A stretch of 64,000 nucleotides of DNA from Brachionus sp. 'Tiscar'. Its lineage: Eukaryota; Rotifera; Eurotatoria; Ploima; Brachionidae. The notes under the pieces are model-generated. The model worked only from the letters and a program-made list of their open reading frames with translations. It did no database searches and was not told the origin of the DNA. Both the position numbers and the translations under genes were made by a program. Location of the stretch: assembly GCA_006352455.1 (NCBI GenBank), contig VANL01000023.1:52032-116031 (forward strand), in the 5' to 3' direction. Positions 12,815-23,039 of this stretch are shown here, in pieces. Every line of letters begins with the position of its first letter. Position 1 is the first letter of the stretch.

Positions 12815-14630
12815 TTTGTGTGAATTATAACTTTTTTTTTTAATATAGCAAAAAAAATTCAATATTTCTTTAGAGTTTTTCTATTTGCCTTAAAAAATAA
12901 TAGAATTAATTTAATACAATGGTAAATATTTGCTCAAGTGATAGATTGAAGGACAAGTAAAAAAGAAAAAAGAGAAGAAAATTGAGACATCGATTCGTGA
13001 TTCTACATTTTAAGTTTATTCATTTCAAGATCGTACTGGTCTATATTTTTTCTTTCAATTTAGCTTTTTGTTTTTAGAAAAAAATTTACCGGTTAAAAAC
13101 GCTACTAGTTTACCTTAAATTTTTTTTGTTGAAATAAAGTATTCTAATGAGTAAATAATTTGCAGAAAAAATGAAATTCAAAATTATGGCAGCATATGAG
13201 AAAAAAGTTCCTTTTTAAGCCAACTCTGTGAGTCTAAAAAAAAATGATTTTTTTTAAGAATATTAGTCATTCTAATAAAAAATAACTGGTTTGAAAATTT
13301 TAGATAATAATTTCAAAATCTTGATTTTTGAGCAATCTAAATGAAACCTAAAATTAAATTTCAAAAAAAATATTGAAATTTTCTTTAATATCCAACTTGA
13401 ATTTATATACAAAATTTATAATTTATTTATATTATATATATATTTCTAAGCTAACTTATTCGAATATATATTTAAGCCGATTATATCTAATTTAAATTAT
13501 TTTGAAATAACCTAACTTTGACTGATTGATGAAAAGTCATTTGAATTTTTTAATCTTAAGAGTTCAAAATTTTGTTAAACAAAAAAAAAGAAAAATGAAT
13601 AGGAATAGGAAAAAAATGACTAATGTGCTAAATCCTTGAATTGGAATAAATCTAATGAAGCAGTGTTTTATCGATTTTTTTTTACATAAATCCTAATTAA
13701 ATACTGTAATTTAAAATACAAAAAAAAGGTAATTTCAAAATTAAAAAATGATCGCTTCTCCGTCCTCTCTTTTCCGTCTTTATCTTGACAATGCTATTTG
13801 ACATATTCATAGGCTCCAAAAAAATTGAAATAGTTAAATTTGAAAACATCATTCATTTTGATCCTGTACTAGAATTTTTCATCAAATCAATCTTTATTGT
13901 GACTAACATCACATATTTTTTATTTCAGTTAAATAATCTTAAATTTTTATCAAAAATCTGTTTCAATATTTACCTAAATATTAGCTAAAAACAACTATAT
14001 AACGACAACGAAAAACCTTTAAAAGATTCCTACACAAAATAATTTCATTTTTAATGTTAAGTGTATCATTGAAATTTATTAAATTTTATGATATCATTCA
14101 TTTGAAGGTGAATTTAAAATCAGCATTAGCTCCAGTACGGCAAATAAATGTGTTTAGATATCAGATAGAATCCAAATATTAAATGCTAGGAATAAATCTT
14201 TAATTTTTGAAAATTAAATTTACATAATTTTAAATATTGTGCATTCTAGAAAGATCATCACTAGCCAAATCAATAATTGACTTTTTCGTAGGAACAGAGT
14301 TAATTGCAGTTAAATGTCTTTGGTGTTAAGATTGAAAATTAAGTGGTCAAACTATTTTGGCATTTGGTTATAGAAACCTTTAAAAATTGAGAAATCTCCA
14401 TCATCGAAAGCTTCTTATCTATTAACCTGTCTAATTGAAATAACGCAAAAGTAATTTAAATCTTGAGTTGAAAAAAATAATTGACATAGATTTTAGGTCC
14501 GTATGAATCCGTCAGTTTATCTTATTTGCTCAACGATTTCTTTAAAGCCCTAATTTAAAATAAAGAGAGAATTAATTTTGATGGTTTAAAATTTATTTTT
14601 TAGAATCGAATTCAAATAGATTAAAGATTA

Positions 14631-14797
14631 AATGTTTTTTTAAAGTTTATTCAAAAATTTAATGCAAAAAAAATTATTCAAAATAAATTAAATTGAGCGG
14701 TTAATTAGCTAAAAGATTGTACAAATAATTGTAGTGTTATTTTAACAATTTTTTTTTTAAATAAAAAAATTAAGCCTTGAGATTAAAGTGCTCACCT
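14631..14797 (+). repeat. Dispersed repeat, copy A (partner at 25605-25802)
   Basis: Both copies share AAATTAAATTGAGCGG, TTGTACAAATAATTGTAGTG and GAGATTAAAGTGCTCACCT in the same order and orientation, with an indel in the middle: copy B has about 20 extra bases, CTATCCGACGAGC, next to the shared TTGTACAAATAATTG. No ORF is present. In both places it sits beside a decayed LINE fragment on the minus strand. Confidence 0.75.
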
Positions 14798-14960
14798 CAG
14801 TCTATTCCTACCTAACTATTTCTTTTTTTTTCCTGAATAATTAAACATTTAAAAATGTTTATCCTGTAACCCTCTTTTTCAATATATATAATTTTGATTT
14901 TCTTCTATTTTAAACTTTTTTTTCTATATTTTTACTTAGTTTTTTTTTTTAATTTTATCT
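14798..14960 (+). mobile_element. LINE 3'-tail fragment
   Basis: Read on the minus strand this is GGGTTACAGGATAAACATTT followed by AATGTTTAATTATTCAGG and GAAATAGTTAGGTAGGAAT. The same sequence block, read on the plus strand, lies at 23045-23110 and 63015-63110, downstream of LINE coding fragments. It is therefore a piece of that element's 3' region in the opposite orientation. Confidence 0.55.
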
Positions 14961-15329
14961 AATTTGACTTTATTTTACTTTTGAAGACAAATAAATAATG
15001 TTTCAAAAGCTTACTATTTTTTAAATTTTATTTTTTATCTTTTCTATCAATTCAAAATTTTGTAGAATATTTTTTAATTCAAAAATAAAGAGATAATCAT
15101 GAAATAATTTAATTCATTTATTTTTTAATTTATAGTACTAATTTATTAAAATTACTTTAAAATGTATTGCCCAATATATTAAAAAAAATAATTAAAATAA
15201 ACGCGATTAATAATATCTGATTCAGAAACATATGTTTAAGACTTTAAAACAAAAAGAATAGCTTTAAATTTACTATCATAAAATTTTTTCAAGTAAATCG
15301 AGCTTAACTAATTTTCCCACAAGTTTTGA

Positions 15330-16030
15330 GCTACAAATACAAGTTAACAAGTCCTGGGAGACCAAGAAAGCTCACTTAAAGGAACCAGTTTAATCAATAA
15401 ATACAGCTAAGAAAAAATCGGAAGTTATAATAAGAAATAGGAAGTTGACCTCTGAGTTCACCAAAAGTCTTGTTCTAGACCTAAAATAATTATGTCCATT
15501 TTTTCTTGCAAATGTGTCAAGGACGATTTCCCTTAAAAAACCATGTAGGCAAAAATCAGATATGAGGCTTTTGTACAATAAATGTTCTAGCATAAGATCT
15601 TATATTAGACACCTAAGTAACTTGCTTATCTGACCGGTTAACTAGGCTGGGCGATAATTTCTTGGTGACAATTTAGAACCTGCCTTGTGTAGTGGAGTTA
15701 CAAAAGCATGCTTCCAAAGCAGCGGTAGTTATCCAGTTTGAATCGATTTCTTGAAAATAAACAAAAACAATTGATGCTGAACATTTTTCTAGAACTGCTG
15801 CATGAAGCTTTTCTGACACGAAAGGCTTGTTTGAGTGCAATTTTTCAAGTTTTTACAAAATTTTATTAACATTTATTTAACTTTCGGGATCAAGAACCCA
15901 TTTTGATGATGTCTTATATTCAAATTTTAGAATACGTGAAGAATTTTCAGTATTAAAAGATACCTTAAAAAGCTGGTATAAAACTGTAGCAATCGATGGT
16001 ATCTATAACATCTAATCATCATTTTCTCCA
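15330..16030 (-). pseudogene. Decayed LINE (non-LTR retrotransposon) reverse transcriptase fragment
   Basis: On the minus strand a reading frame near 15720-15630 encodes WKHAFVTPLHKAGSKLSP followed by RNYRPA, a stop, then LTGQISKLL. This is the region of reverse transcriptase around the conserved NYRPISL motif. It continues as DLMLEHLLYKSLISDF, the usual E-x2-L segment after that motif. Upstream, KPFVSEKLHAAVLEK reads in another frame. Stops and frameshifts show the copy is dead. No target duplication or full-length ends are visible. Confidence 0.75.
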
Positions 16031-16471
16031 AAGTATTCTTCTTTCAGAGCTTTTTAAACAAAGTGTTTATTTATCTGTTACTATAAACAAAATTTTTTTA
16101 AAACTTGTAAATTTTTTTCAATACAAATGCGTTAGTTTAAACAATATGTTTCAAACACTAAAATAATTTTAAAAATATGTTGGATTAATCGAAAAGAAAT
16201 GTGTTTTTACGACCCACCGATTTTCTTGATGCAAATGGAAATCAAGAAAACATCTTAATTATTTCCGCAATATCTTTAAAATGCGCAACAATAACCCTGT
16301 GTGCTGCAACTACTTTATTCATATAGGAATAGACTAGTGATTTAGCCTTAAAAATATTTGGAGTTTATATTTTATTCCACTTTTTTGAATTAATATCCTC
16401 ATTAATTGAGCTAATCTCACTTATTTTAAACATGTAACGGGTCTCCAATAAAGCTTGACCGAAATTTTAAA

Positions 16472-16633
16472 TTAAAAAAAAATATGAAAGGAATGTTTGA
16501 AAAAGAAATCATCCAGATCATTCATCTTTGAAGATGGTACTGGAGAAGAGGGCACAATTTTAATCAATTTCGATCCTTTAAGATCCTCATCGATATCATC
16601 TAAACTCAAGCTTTCGTTTCCGTTTCGTCCGAG
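16472..16633 (-). pseudogene. Possible decayed coding block, acidic, unrecognised
   Basis: The minus-strand frame reads LGRNGNESLSLDDIDEDL followed by KGSKLIKIVPSSPVPSSK and MNDLDDFFF, a composition much more protein-like than the surrounding AT-rich DNA. Upstream it is cut by an in-frame TGA at 16634-16636, beyond which SEKEKELIIV continues open. I do not recognise it. It may be an exon with a missed intron or an old pseudogene. The overlapping plus-strand ORF at 16497-16706 is more likely its shadow. Confidence 0.3.
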
Positions 16634-17178
16634 TCACACAATAATTAATTCTTTTTCTTTTTCTGAGAATTCTATTCATTTTTACATTTTTTTACAACAC
16701 AATTGATATTATTTATATAAATATTAAAAACACAGTAAAGTTCAGTTAATTGTATTCAGAAAATAATTTTTGTATTTTCAATCTAAATTTTTCTTTTAAC
16801 TAAACAACACAAATCAGATATGTGTTTTTCAAGTTGTGTGCTCAACAGGAATTGAATGTGTGTTGGTCAGACTTGAGTGTGTGGTGGTATGATCTGATAA
16901 ACAGTATGCTCAGTATGAATTATTCTAAGACTTGGGTAAAAACAAATATTGATTAGATTAAAAAATCCTAAATTAATTATGCAATACTATTTAATTAAAT
17001 TTTTTAATAGAAAAATAAATCGAAAAATAAAGTATGAGTAAAGTGTTGTAAAAAAATTTTTTACATGACTATAAATTTTGAAAATTAGTAGTCATTTTTG
17101 AATCTTCTTGGCTTTTTCGTTCAAAAGTTAGAAATCACTTGGATTTGATGTTTTGAATTTTTTTTTAATTAAAATTTA

Positions 17179-17778
17179 TTAAAAAAATAAAACTAATAAA
17201 GGAATTGAAAAAATCAAAACAGTCTCAAAATTAACTTGTTTTTTAAATGATGAATTAGATCCAGTTAAAAGTCTAGTGGTTGATTTTTCTGTTGAAAATG
17301 TTGATGTAGTTGAAGATTCTTTTAATTTTCCGCAAACAGTTTTAAAATTTTTTTGCTCAATTTCATACGTGCTATTAGCTCGACAGTTAATATCAGCATA
17401 GAAGCACTGATCCGTTTTATTATAAACACACTTGCTTTTAAATTCAGTAAAAATTAATTTACTTGATCTTTGATTTAAATCATTTAGAGTCATCAGAATA
17501 AAAGTTTGGTTTGTATTTTTCAAACAGTTAAAAATATTAAAAGCATTGTTATGACAGTCAAAGTAGCGCACCTGGTCTTGTAAGCATTCTGAACATTTAT
17601 TGATAGAACTACAACATTTACACTCACAGAAATAATTTGATTGTGGTGAATAAGTTATTTGTGGTTCAACTGATGGATCTGAGCAATACCAATTATGAGT
17701 TAAACAGCCAAAATAAATTGAATTAAAACCTTTTGCATAAGAAGTAAAAAATAGGATTAAATAAAAACCAATCTTCAT
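17179..17778 (-). CDS. Secreted Cys-rich surface protein, probably GPI-anchored
   Basis: 199 residues in a single exon. It opens with a signal peptide (KIGFYLILFFTSYAKG, about residues 2-17). The mature part has 14 cysteines, including a dense patch FCECKCCSSINKCSEC at about 50-65, enough for seven disulfides. Several N-glycosylation sequons are present (NQT, NKT, NST, NSS). Residues about 150-180 form a Ser/Thr-rich stalk, and the last 16 residues are hydrophobic (FETVLIFSIPLLVLFF) with no basic tail, the pattern of a GPI-attachment signal. I do not recognise the family; the six-to-ten-Cys Ly6/uPAR spacing does not obviously fit. The stop codon overlaps a TTTATT (minus-strand AATAAA, 17175-17180), a possible but very close polyadenylation signal. 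Confidence 0.72.
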   Translation of the reverse strand: MKIGFYLILFFTSYAKGFNSIYFGCLTHNWYCSDPSVEPQITYSPQSNYFCECKCCSSINKCSECLQDQVRYFDCHNNAFNIFNCLKNTNQTFILMTLNDLNQRSSKLIFTEFKSKCVYNKTDQCFYADINCRANSTYEIEQKNFKTVCGKLKESSTTSTFSTEKSTTRLLTGSNSSFKKQVNFETVLIFSIPLLVLFF

Positions 17779-18700
17779 TTTAAATTTTTTTTTTTATTTT
17801 ATTTGTTAAAAATTAAATGACTTTTTATAGATAAAAATAAAATTGTAATTTAGTATTTTCTAATTGTTTTAAATGAAATTAGAAAAAATATGTTGACTGT
17901 TTATCATTTGAATTAAATTTATTGTTTGGTAATTTTTACGGTTGATAGATGATTTTGTTTTTTTATTCTAAACAAAAGTTTCAATGTGATTTAGTTTTGG
18001 GGAACGAACATTTTAGAGAAAAAAAAATTGAGAGAAAGGTAAATTAGAGAATAAAAAAAATTTTATTTGATAAATAAAATCGAATTTGAATCTTTTTTTT
18101 TTATTAATTATAATGTGTTTTTTATGACATCAAAATATTTGATAAACCATTTAAAAATAGCTCTAAATTAGCAGAGTTATAATCTAAAACCTGTCTGCAA
18201 TTTTTCATCCTTTTTTTTTACTTAGGCTTAACCCTTTTTAACTGTACTCCATTAAAAAGCAGCAGCTGTTCATGTTTTAATCGATTAAAATAAGACATCT
18301 TCAAAAAAAGGAATTTTTTAAGATAATGTTTAATTAAAAAAATTTTATTTTCAAAAAAGCCCCAAAAATAAAAAAATCTACTTAAATTTATTTTTGACTT
18401 TAGCACCAAATTAAATGAGTGTTTAAAAAATTATTATCTAATTCTTAAAAAAACTGAAATTTCTTCGGTATTAAAAAGAGCGGTTGTTAAAAATGTCTTC
18501 TGGTAATCTAATTTTGATAATGGTCTTAGTTAAAAATTTTAGAAAAATAATTAGAATACTTTTAAAGTCTTTTCGTTGCCTGATTTGTCAAGGAACTTGT
18601 ACGTTCCAATTAATTAAATAAAATTTAAAAGTTAAAAAACAATTACCTTTATAAAATAATTGTTAAAATTTCTTTATAACGTTTCATTATTCTTTATAAC
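17779..18700. other. Intergenic, nothing recognised
   Basis: AT-rich sequence with poly-T tracts. The 63-residue minus-strand ORF at 18218-18409 is Lys/Phe/Leu-rich with no domain-like pattern. Confidence 0.5.
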
Positions 18701-18708
18701 GGCTTTGT

Positions 18709-19675
18709 AACGTTTCATAGCGAGCAATTTTTCATTGCAAGACAAAATCATCGCACAAAAATAAATAGAGCAAGATCTAATAAGGCTGTCGCTGGTAAAG
18801 AATTTTTGATGAATTATCTAAAGTTGAAATTAAAGAAGAATTGAAAACAACTTATAGAAATGAAAAGTTTTTGTGGGGTGATAGTGGATCAGATGACCCG
18901 GAACGCATTTTAGTATTCACAGCAAAAGATAATTGGAAAATTTTAGATAAACATAAAGGTAGGTTTTGTGATGGGATTTTTGACATCAGTCCCACATTGT
19001 TCACTCAACTTTATTAAATACAATAATATGATAAATAGTTTTATTAAGACTCTGCTTTCAATTAATATTGATTTTGAAAAAGCCGTTTTCAATGCGACGA
19101 GTAAAGTGTGGAAAGATTGAAATATATATGGATGTTTTAGCTTTTGTCAAATCGGATGATGTGATCGAGGGATTTAATTTGATCAAAAAAAAAGTAAAAC
19201 AAACTTCAATTATGGAATGTAATTTGGTCAAAGTAAGAGCTGGAGAAATGTTTAAAATACCGACTGAACAAGTAAAAAAAGATTGACGTTTGCTAAGTTT
19301 GTGTAAATTGTATAATAAAGAAGAATTGTGTCAATATATTGAAGATTTAATTTTAAAATTTTTAACAAATGAACTCAAACATTTTTTTTATCATTTTTTC
19401 GATAGCAATAGGGTTTAAACGAAGGCAAAAGCCATTCGGACAAACCCTGGGGTAACCCAAAATTATATTTTTAATAAAAATAAAAAAATTGAAGATAAGA
19501 CATTAAATTTAATTTAATTATCTTATTTTTTATTCAATTTACTTTTTTTAAATTAACTTTATTTGCAATCAATTAATTCAGGTAAATTTTGTTTTACTTT
19601 GCTATGAAATTTACCTTGCTATGATTTTTCTTGCGATGAAACATGTTGCTATGATTTGTCCTGCAATGAAACGTT
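18709..19675 (+). mobile_element. Decayed Mutator-like (MULE, FLYWCH-associated) DNA transposon remnant
   Basis: The left end reads AACGTTTCATAGCGAGCAA and the right end TGCAATGAAACGTT, so the outermost bases form an inverted repeat; both sides carry further short GCAATGAAA/TTGCTATGAT units. Inside, the plus strand encodes KTTYRNEKFLWGDSGSDD, then LVFTAKDNWKILDKHKGRFC and DGIFDISPTLFTQLY (about 18845-19015). This matches the segment before the transposase core of MULEs that reads DGTFK-x-P-x-LF-x-QLY in intact members. A second open block, 19068-19286, begins with LAFVKSDDVIEGF and continues after a stop into LLSLCKLYNKEELCQYIEDL, matching the C-terminal end. The DDE core between them is deleted. 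Confidence 0.65.
19068..19286 (+). pseudogene. MULE transposase C-terminal fragment
   Basis: 72 residues. It contains LAFVKSDDVIEGFNLIKKKV, the helical segment that follows the catalytic core in FLYWCH-type MULE transposases, then VRAGEMFKIPTEQVKKD. The reading frame stops, then continues with RLLSLCKLYNKEELCQYIED, as expected for the conserved RL-x(5)-Y-x(4)-YLRAI end of the family. The first few residues do not align, so the Met is probably not a true start. Internally deleted and non-functional. Confidence 0.6.
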
Positions 19676-20679
19676 CTAATACCCTTTAAAGAAACAATAA
19701 GTTGGATGATTGATTTAAATAATAATTTAAAATTAAAAGTCTCGCGGTTTTGTACTTGTTTTAATAATCTCAACTGAAAGGCATTTGAAAACAAATTTTT
19801 TAGACACAATATTTTCAAAGCAGAATCAAATTTCCTTTATTTCAAAATCAAAATAGCAGTTAGCATGTTATATAACTTGTTTAATGCTCAACATTTGAAG
19901 GTAATAATTGACGTAAAGTTGTCGATTGATGAGTAAATTGTTGAAATTATGTCTGCATTTTCTTTGTAAATATATTCTTTAGATTATAGGCTGACCACTT
20001 TATACTCGATTTTTACTAGTGAGCTGTTAAAACTATTCTAATTAAATTTCTTAAATTGAAACGTTTTGGATTCTGTATTTATGTTGGTAAAAGTAGTTGG
20101 TGGCCTGAAATTTTTAAGTCTATAACTTCTTGTTTATCTCATTTATTTTATTTATGTATATATATATATTTTTTTTTAACATCGCCTTAAAGGCGTTCAC
20201 TGAAATAAATAATAATAATAATAATTATGTATTTTCTAGAAAAATTTTCTAATTTTTTCAATTTATAGCAGTACATGCTTTTGGATTTAAATTTAAAGCA
20301 CTATAAATAACTGTTTAATTTTTATGAAAAATTTAATTTCACAGGTTAATCAAATTTTTATTTAATTTTATTTTTATAGGTTAAATTTTCTAAGACTGTC
20401 ATGAAGTTTGACACTCTAGGCCTAGAGATCTGACCAGTCCGAAATTTTTCTATTCGATTTCCAGACGGTCATTTTTTTAAGATTTTGGTCAGTTTCACTG
20501 TTTCACTGAGTTTCACTTTCATCTTTTTTACCTTTAAAAATTTCATTAAAGAATTTTTTAAAGGTGGTTCTTTCTAATTAAGATCCGCTTTGAAAAAAAT
20601 CTTTGCAAATTTTTTTCTTTTCCTAGATTTCTTAAATCTTAAGTAGTAAATTTTAAAGTACATTTTTTTTTCTCTTTAG
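19676..20679. other. Spacer with microsatellite and LINE-like tail
   Basis: It holds a TA tract (about 20157-20168) and an (AAT)n stretch (about 20203-20224) preceded by CGCCTTAAAGGCGTTCACTG. A short GC-richer segment followed by ATT/AAT repeats is what the ends of other LINE copies in this window look like (43192 and the right end of the window), so it may be a very short LINE tail. No gene is seen. Confidence 0.4.
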
Positions 20680-21033
20680 ATGTATCAACTAGATTTGTTG
20701 GAACTGGTGACTATTTCATATGGTTATGATAAACACTCTCTTGAGAAAGAAGTGCTTCGTTATATTCGTGATAATAGAGAATACTTTGGCAGCATAGTTG
20801 ATGTTAACAGACCTTGTTCAATAAATATCTGTCATCCAATTTCATATCATGATTGTATTTTTTTGAACGCAATCGCTGATGTCTGCAAATTGAATATCAC
20901 TATTGAATATAATCAATCATTATATGTAAATTGCCAAGAAAATCCAATGAGAATATTATATGTTGAATATCTTGAAAATATTTGTACAAAATTAACGCTT
21001 GATCGATTAGATGAACCGATGGAAATAGATTAA
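20680..21033 (+). CDS. OTU-like domain fragment (C-terminal part), likely 3' exon or transposon-derived
   Basis: 117 residues. The order of features matches the middle of OTU cysteine-protease domains: SLEKEVLRYIRDNREYFGS (the helix 'E-V-x2-YI-x2-N-x2-F'), then HPISYHDCIFLNAIADVC and KLNITIEYNQ (the 'W-G-x-FL-x-A-A-x3-x-INI' strand). The N-terminal D-x-x-C catalytic motif is absent, so either it lies on an upstream exon (the sequence just before the ATG, TTTTTTTCTCTTTAG, is an excellent splice acceptor) or this is a remnant. OTU domains are common in eukaryotic mobile elements, and the neighbourhood is full of them. A 20-base piece of this ORF is repeated in a hairpin at 21538-21592. Confidence 0.45.
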   Translation: MYQLDLLELVTISYGYDKHSLEKEVLRYIRDNREYFGSIVDVNRPCSINICHPISYHDCIFLNAIADVCKLNITIEYNQSLYVNCQENPMRILYVEYLENICTKLTLDRLDEPMEID

Positions 21034-21537
21034 AATTAATCAAAGACAGATTTTGACTCAAAAACAAGTTAATCAAAACAGATATTATTTTTTTATTTAA
21101 AAATAAAAAACTTTCTAAACAATTTATTTTTAATATTTTTGAAATTAACTATTAATTTTAATTAGATTAACTAATTTTTTGTCAAGTTTATACTGAATTT
21201 TTTATTTTTATTTCAAAAGTATTTGTATCTAGCATGAGAAGAATTTCTTTAAACATATTGATTGAAAGATATTTGATGAAGATGATTTAGTTTTACTGTG
21301 ACTTGGGCACTTGGTTTAATTTTAACATCTCGAATAAAATGCTATCTTATATATAAAATAGCAGAATAAATGTTAAAAAACTATATTTTTTGCATGCACG
21401 AAAAGAAAAATAAGGTGAATGTTTTTTTAGATAAACTATACGTGTACACTAGACTGCCAATAATTTATATGATTTTTCAAAATAGAGTTTTCAAAATCAT
21501 TTTTTAGCATTTTTTTTCTTACAAAAATTAGTGATCC

Positions 21538-21592
21538 ATTCGTGATAATAGAGAATATTTGAGATATAAAAATGTTCTCTATTATCACGAAT
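21538..21592. repeat. Hairpin built from a piece of the OTU-like ORF
   Basis: The left arm ATTCGTGATAATAGAGAATA (21538-21557 plus TTT) and the right arm ending TCTCTATTATCACGAAT are reverse complements over 23 bases with one mismatch. The same 20 bases occur inside the ORF at 20764-20783, where they encode IRDNREY. Confidence 0.85.
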
Positions 21593-21746
21593 GCCTCAAT
21601 AATTTTTTTTCATCGTTTTTCAAATGAGGTTCTAGTTTTTAGCAGTACGTTTACTTCAAGATGAAATGATGCATCATATGATTTCTTAGTCATCATCGTC
21701 CAAGAATTGGAAAATTTTCAACGAATACAAATATAATTTTTTTTTT

Positions 21747-21885
21747 AACCTTGTTCGCTCCTTGTGGAGCATAGGGGGGAGCTCATCTCCTTTCTAAGTA
21801 CCTTTTTGAGCGAAGGCTCCGATCTGACACAGAGGTGACTGCATCGAGTTGATCATCTAAGCCATAATTATCAAAATCCCCAGTC
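21747..21885 (+). repeat. GC-richer dispersed repeat, copy 1
   Basis: About 139 bases starting AACCTTGTTCGCTCCTTGTG and containing AGCGAAGGCTCCGATCTGAC and GCATCGAGTTGATCATCTAA. Copy 2 is at 23558-23692, same orientation, roughly 90 percent identical with a small deletion. Its base composition is clearly less AT-rich than its surroundings. A third, shorter piece sharing TTACCTTTTTGAGC is at about 21955-22020. Likely the 3' end of a retroelement. Confidence 0.8.
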
Positions 21886-22134
21886 GAAACTGTTAAAACA
21901 ATGTAAATGTGATGCTAGTTTAAAACAATGTAAATACATAAATAATAATGATTGTCCCTTGTCTACCCCAGCGGATTTCGGGAGGCGCTTATTTCCTTGT
22001 CCGTTACCTTTTTGAGCAACTATAGGCTTAATACTTAGCCAATTATCGATTTCTTTAATAAATAAAATTATCTTCAAAATAAATGTCTATAATTCATTTT
22101 TTGATACCTTAATTAATTTAAATAAACAGTTAAA

Positions 22135-22810
22135 TATAATAAAAAGGAACTTTAATCAATAAAGAAATCTTTTGTTGCCTTATTTGGTCTTCCTCTTTCG
22201 CGTTTTTAACAAATCGCTAAATCTTTTGCTGCTGGTTGTGGTTTGAAATTTTATTAAATAGCAAGATCGACTAAATGTTAGCACATTTAATGCTTTATAA
22301 ATGTTGGACAAGTTCATTTACCCTGTTACCAATTAACTGCCATATCATCTCCATTTGGTAGTGTTTCGATCCAAACGGTAAAAGCTCTCTTTTTGAATTG
22401 GCAAAAAGTGTTCCAACACATTTCTTTCACATTTCTGATTTCATCTTCATTACAAAATAATTTACCATAAAGCCTATATCTTCACTTGTTGCTATGCTGT
22501 GGTTGATGCACCAGTCCTCAAATTTGCCTAAACTTATTCTTGTTCACCTCTCAATTAAGATTTATTACATTTGTTATAAATATTTTTTTCATCTTGAGTA
22601 TTATTTTCATTATGATAGCGTTCTTTCTTCGTTTATTTTTGTCAATGCTACTTGTTTATTTGGGTATTTTTCCTCCATTTTCAACTTGCAGTTCCGTTTT
22701 GCTCTTCGTTGAGTTAGCCAATCTGCTTCAACTTCCATTTCAACTTCATCATCCGACACATACTCTGGATTACTTGATGCTTTATAATATTTTTTGTAAT
22801 TGAAAATTTA
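22135..22810 (-). pseudogene. Decayed protein-coding remnant with RGRP (AT-hook-like) tail, probably transposon-derived
   Basis: Read on the minus strand, open blocks in different frames follow each other: SSNPEYVSDDEVEMEVEADW and LTQRRAKRNCKLKMEEK (near 22780-22640), KFEDWCINHSIATSEDIGF (near 22525-22470), MCWNTFCQFKKRAFTVWIET (near 22420-22360), and KRERGRPNKATKDFFID before a stop (about 22213-22160). The basic RGRP segment is AT-hook-like and is often found at the end of DNA-binding parts of transposon proteins. Frame changes and stops show it is not functional. The plus-strand ORFs at 22494-22803 are shadows. Confidence 0.4.
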
Positions 22811-23039
22811 ATTTGCAGTCAAAATGAAAATTGTCACTGTCTTTAGCAATCGGTTAATGGAATGTGTGAATGTGAGAAAATTACTGCGATGTAATGTGTA
22901 CCAGCTTATTCAAATCAATTCATGGGTTTTGAATTAACATACTTTAATTAAATATGAATAAAAAAAATCGTTATTATTTATATAAAAATAAGTATTAATA
23001 TAAAATAATAAAAAAAAATTAGAAATAAATATATTGAGA

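Larger units (their letters stand above)
12815..17178. other. Intergenic region with LINE debris and a dispersed repeat
   Basis: No intact gene. It includes a dispersed repeat (14631-14797), a short LINE 3'-tail piece (14798-14960), a decayed LINE reverse transcriptase fragment on the minus strand (15330-16030) and a possible decayed coding block on the minus strand (16472-16633). 12.9-14.6 kb is plain AT-rich sequence in which I see nothing. Confidence 0.5.

Noticed and set aside
13785..13988. 67-residue plus-strand ORF
   Set aside because: Ile/Phe/Asn-rich with no supporting feature in a gene-poor region.
16497..16706. 69-residue plus-strand ORF
   Set aside because: The minus strand in the same place has a more protein-like acidic frame; the plus ORF looks like its shadow.
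22494..22803. Two overlapping plus-strand ORFs rich in Phe/Leu
   Set aside because: They are antisense to a decayed but more protein-like minus-strand frame; the hydrophobicity reflects T-rich sense strand, not a membrane protein.
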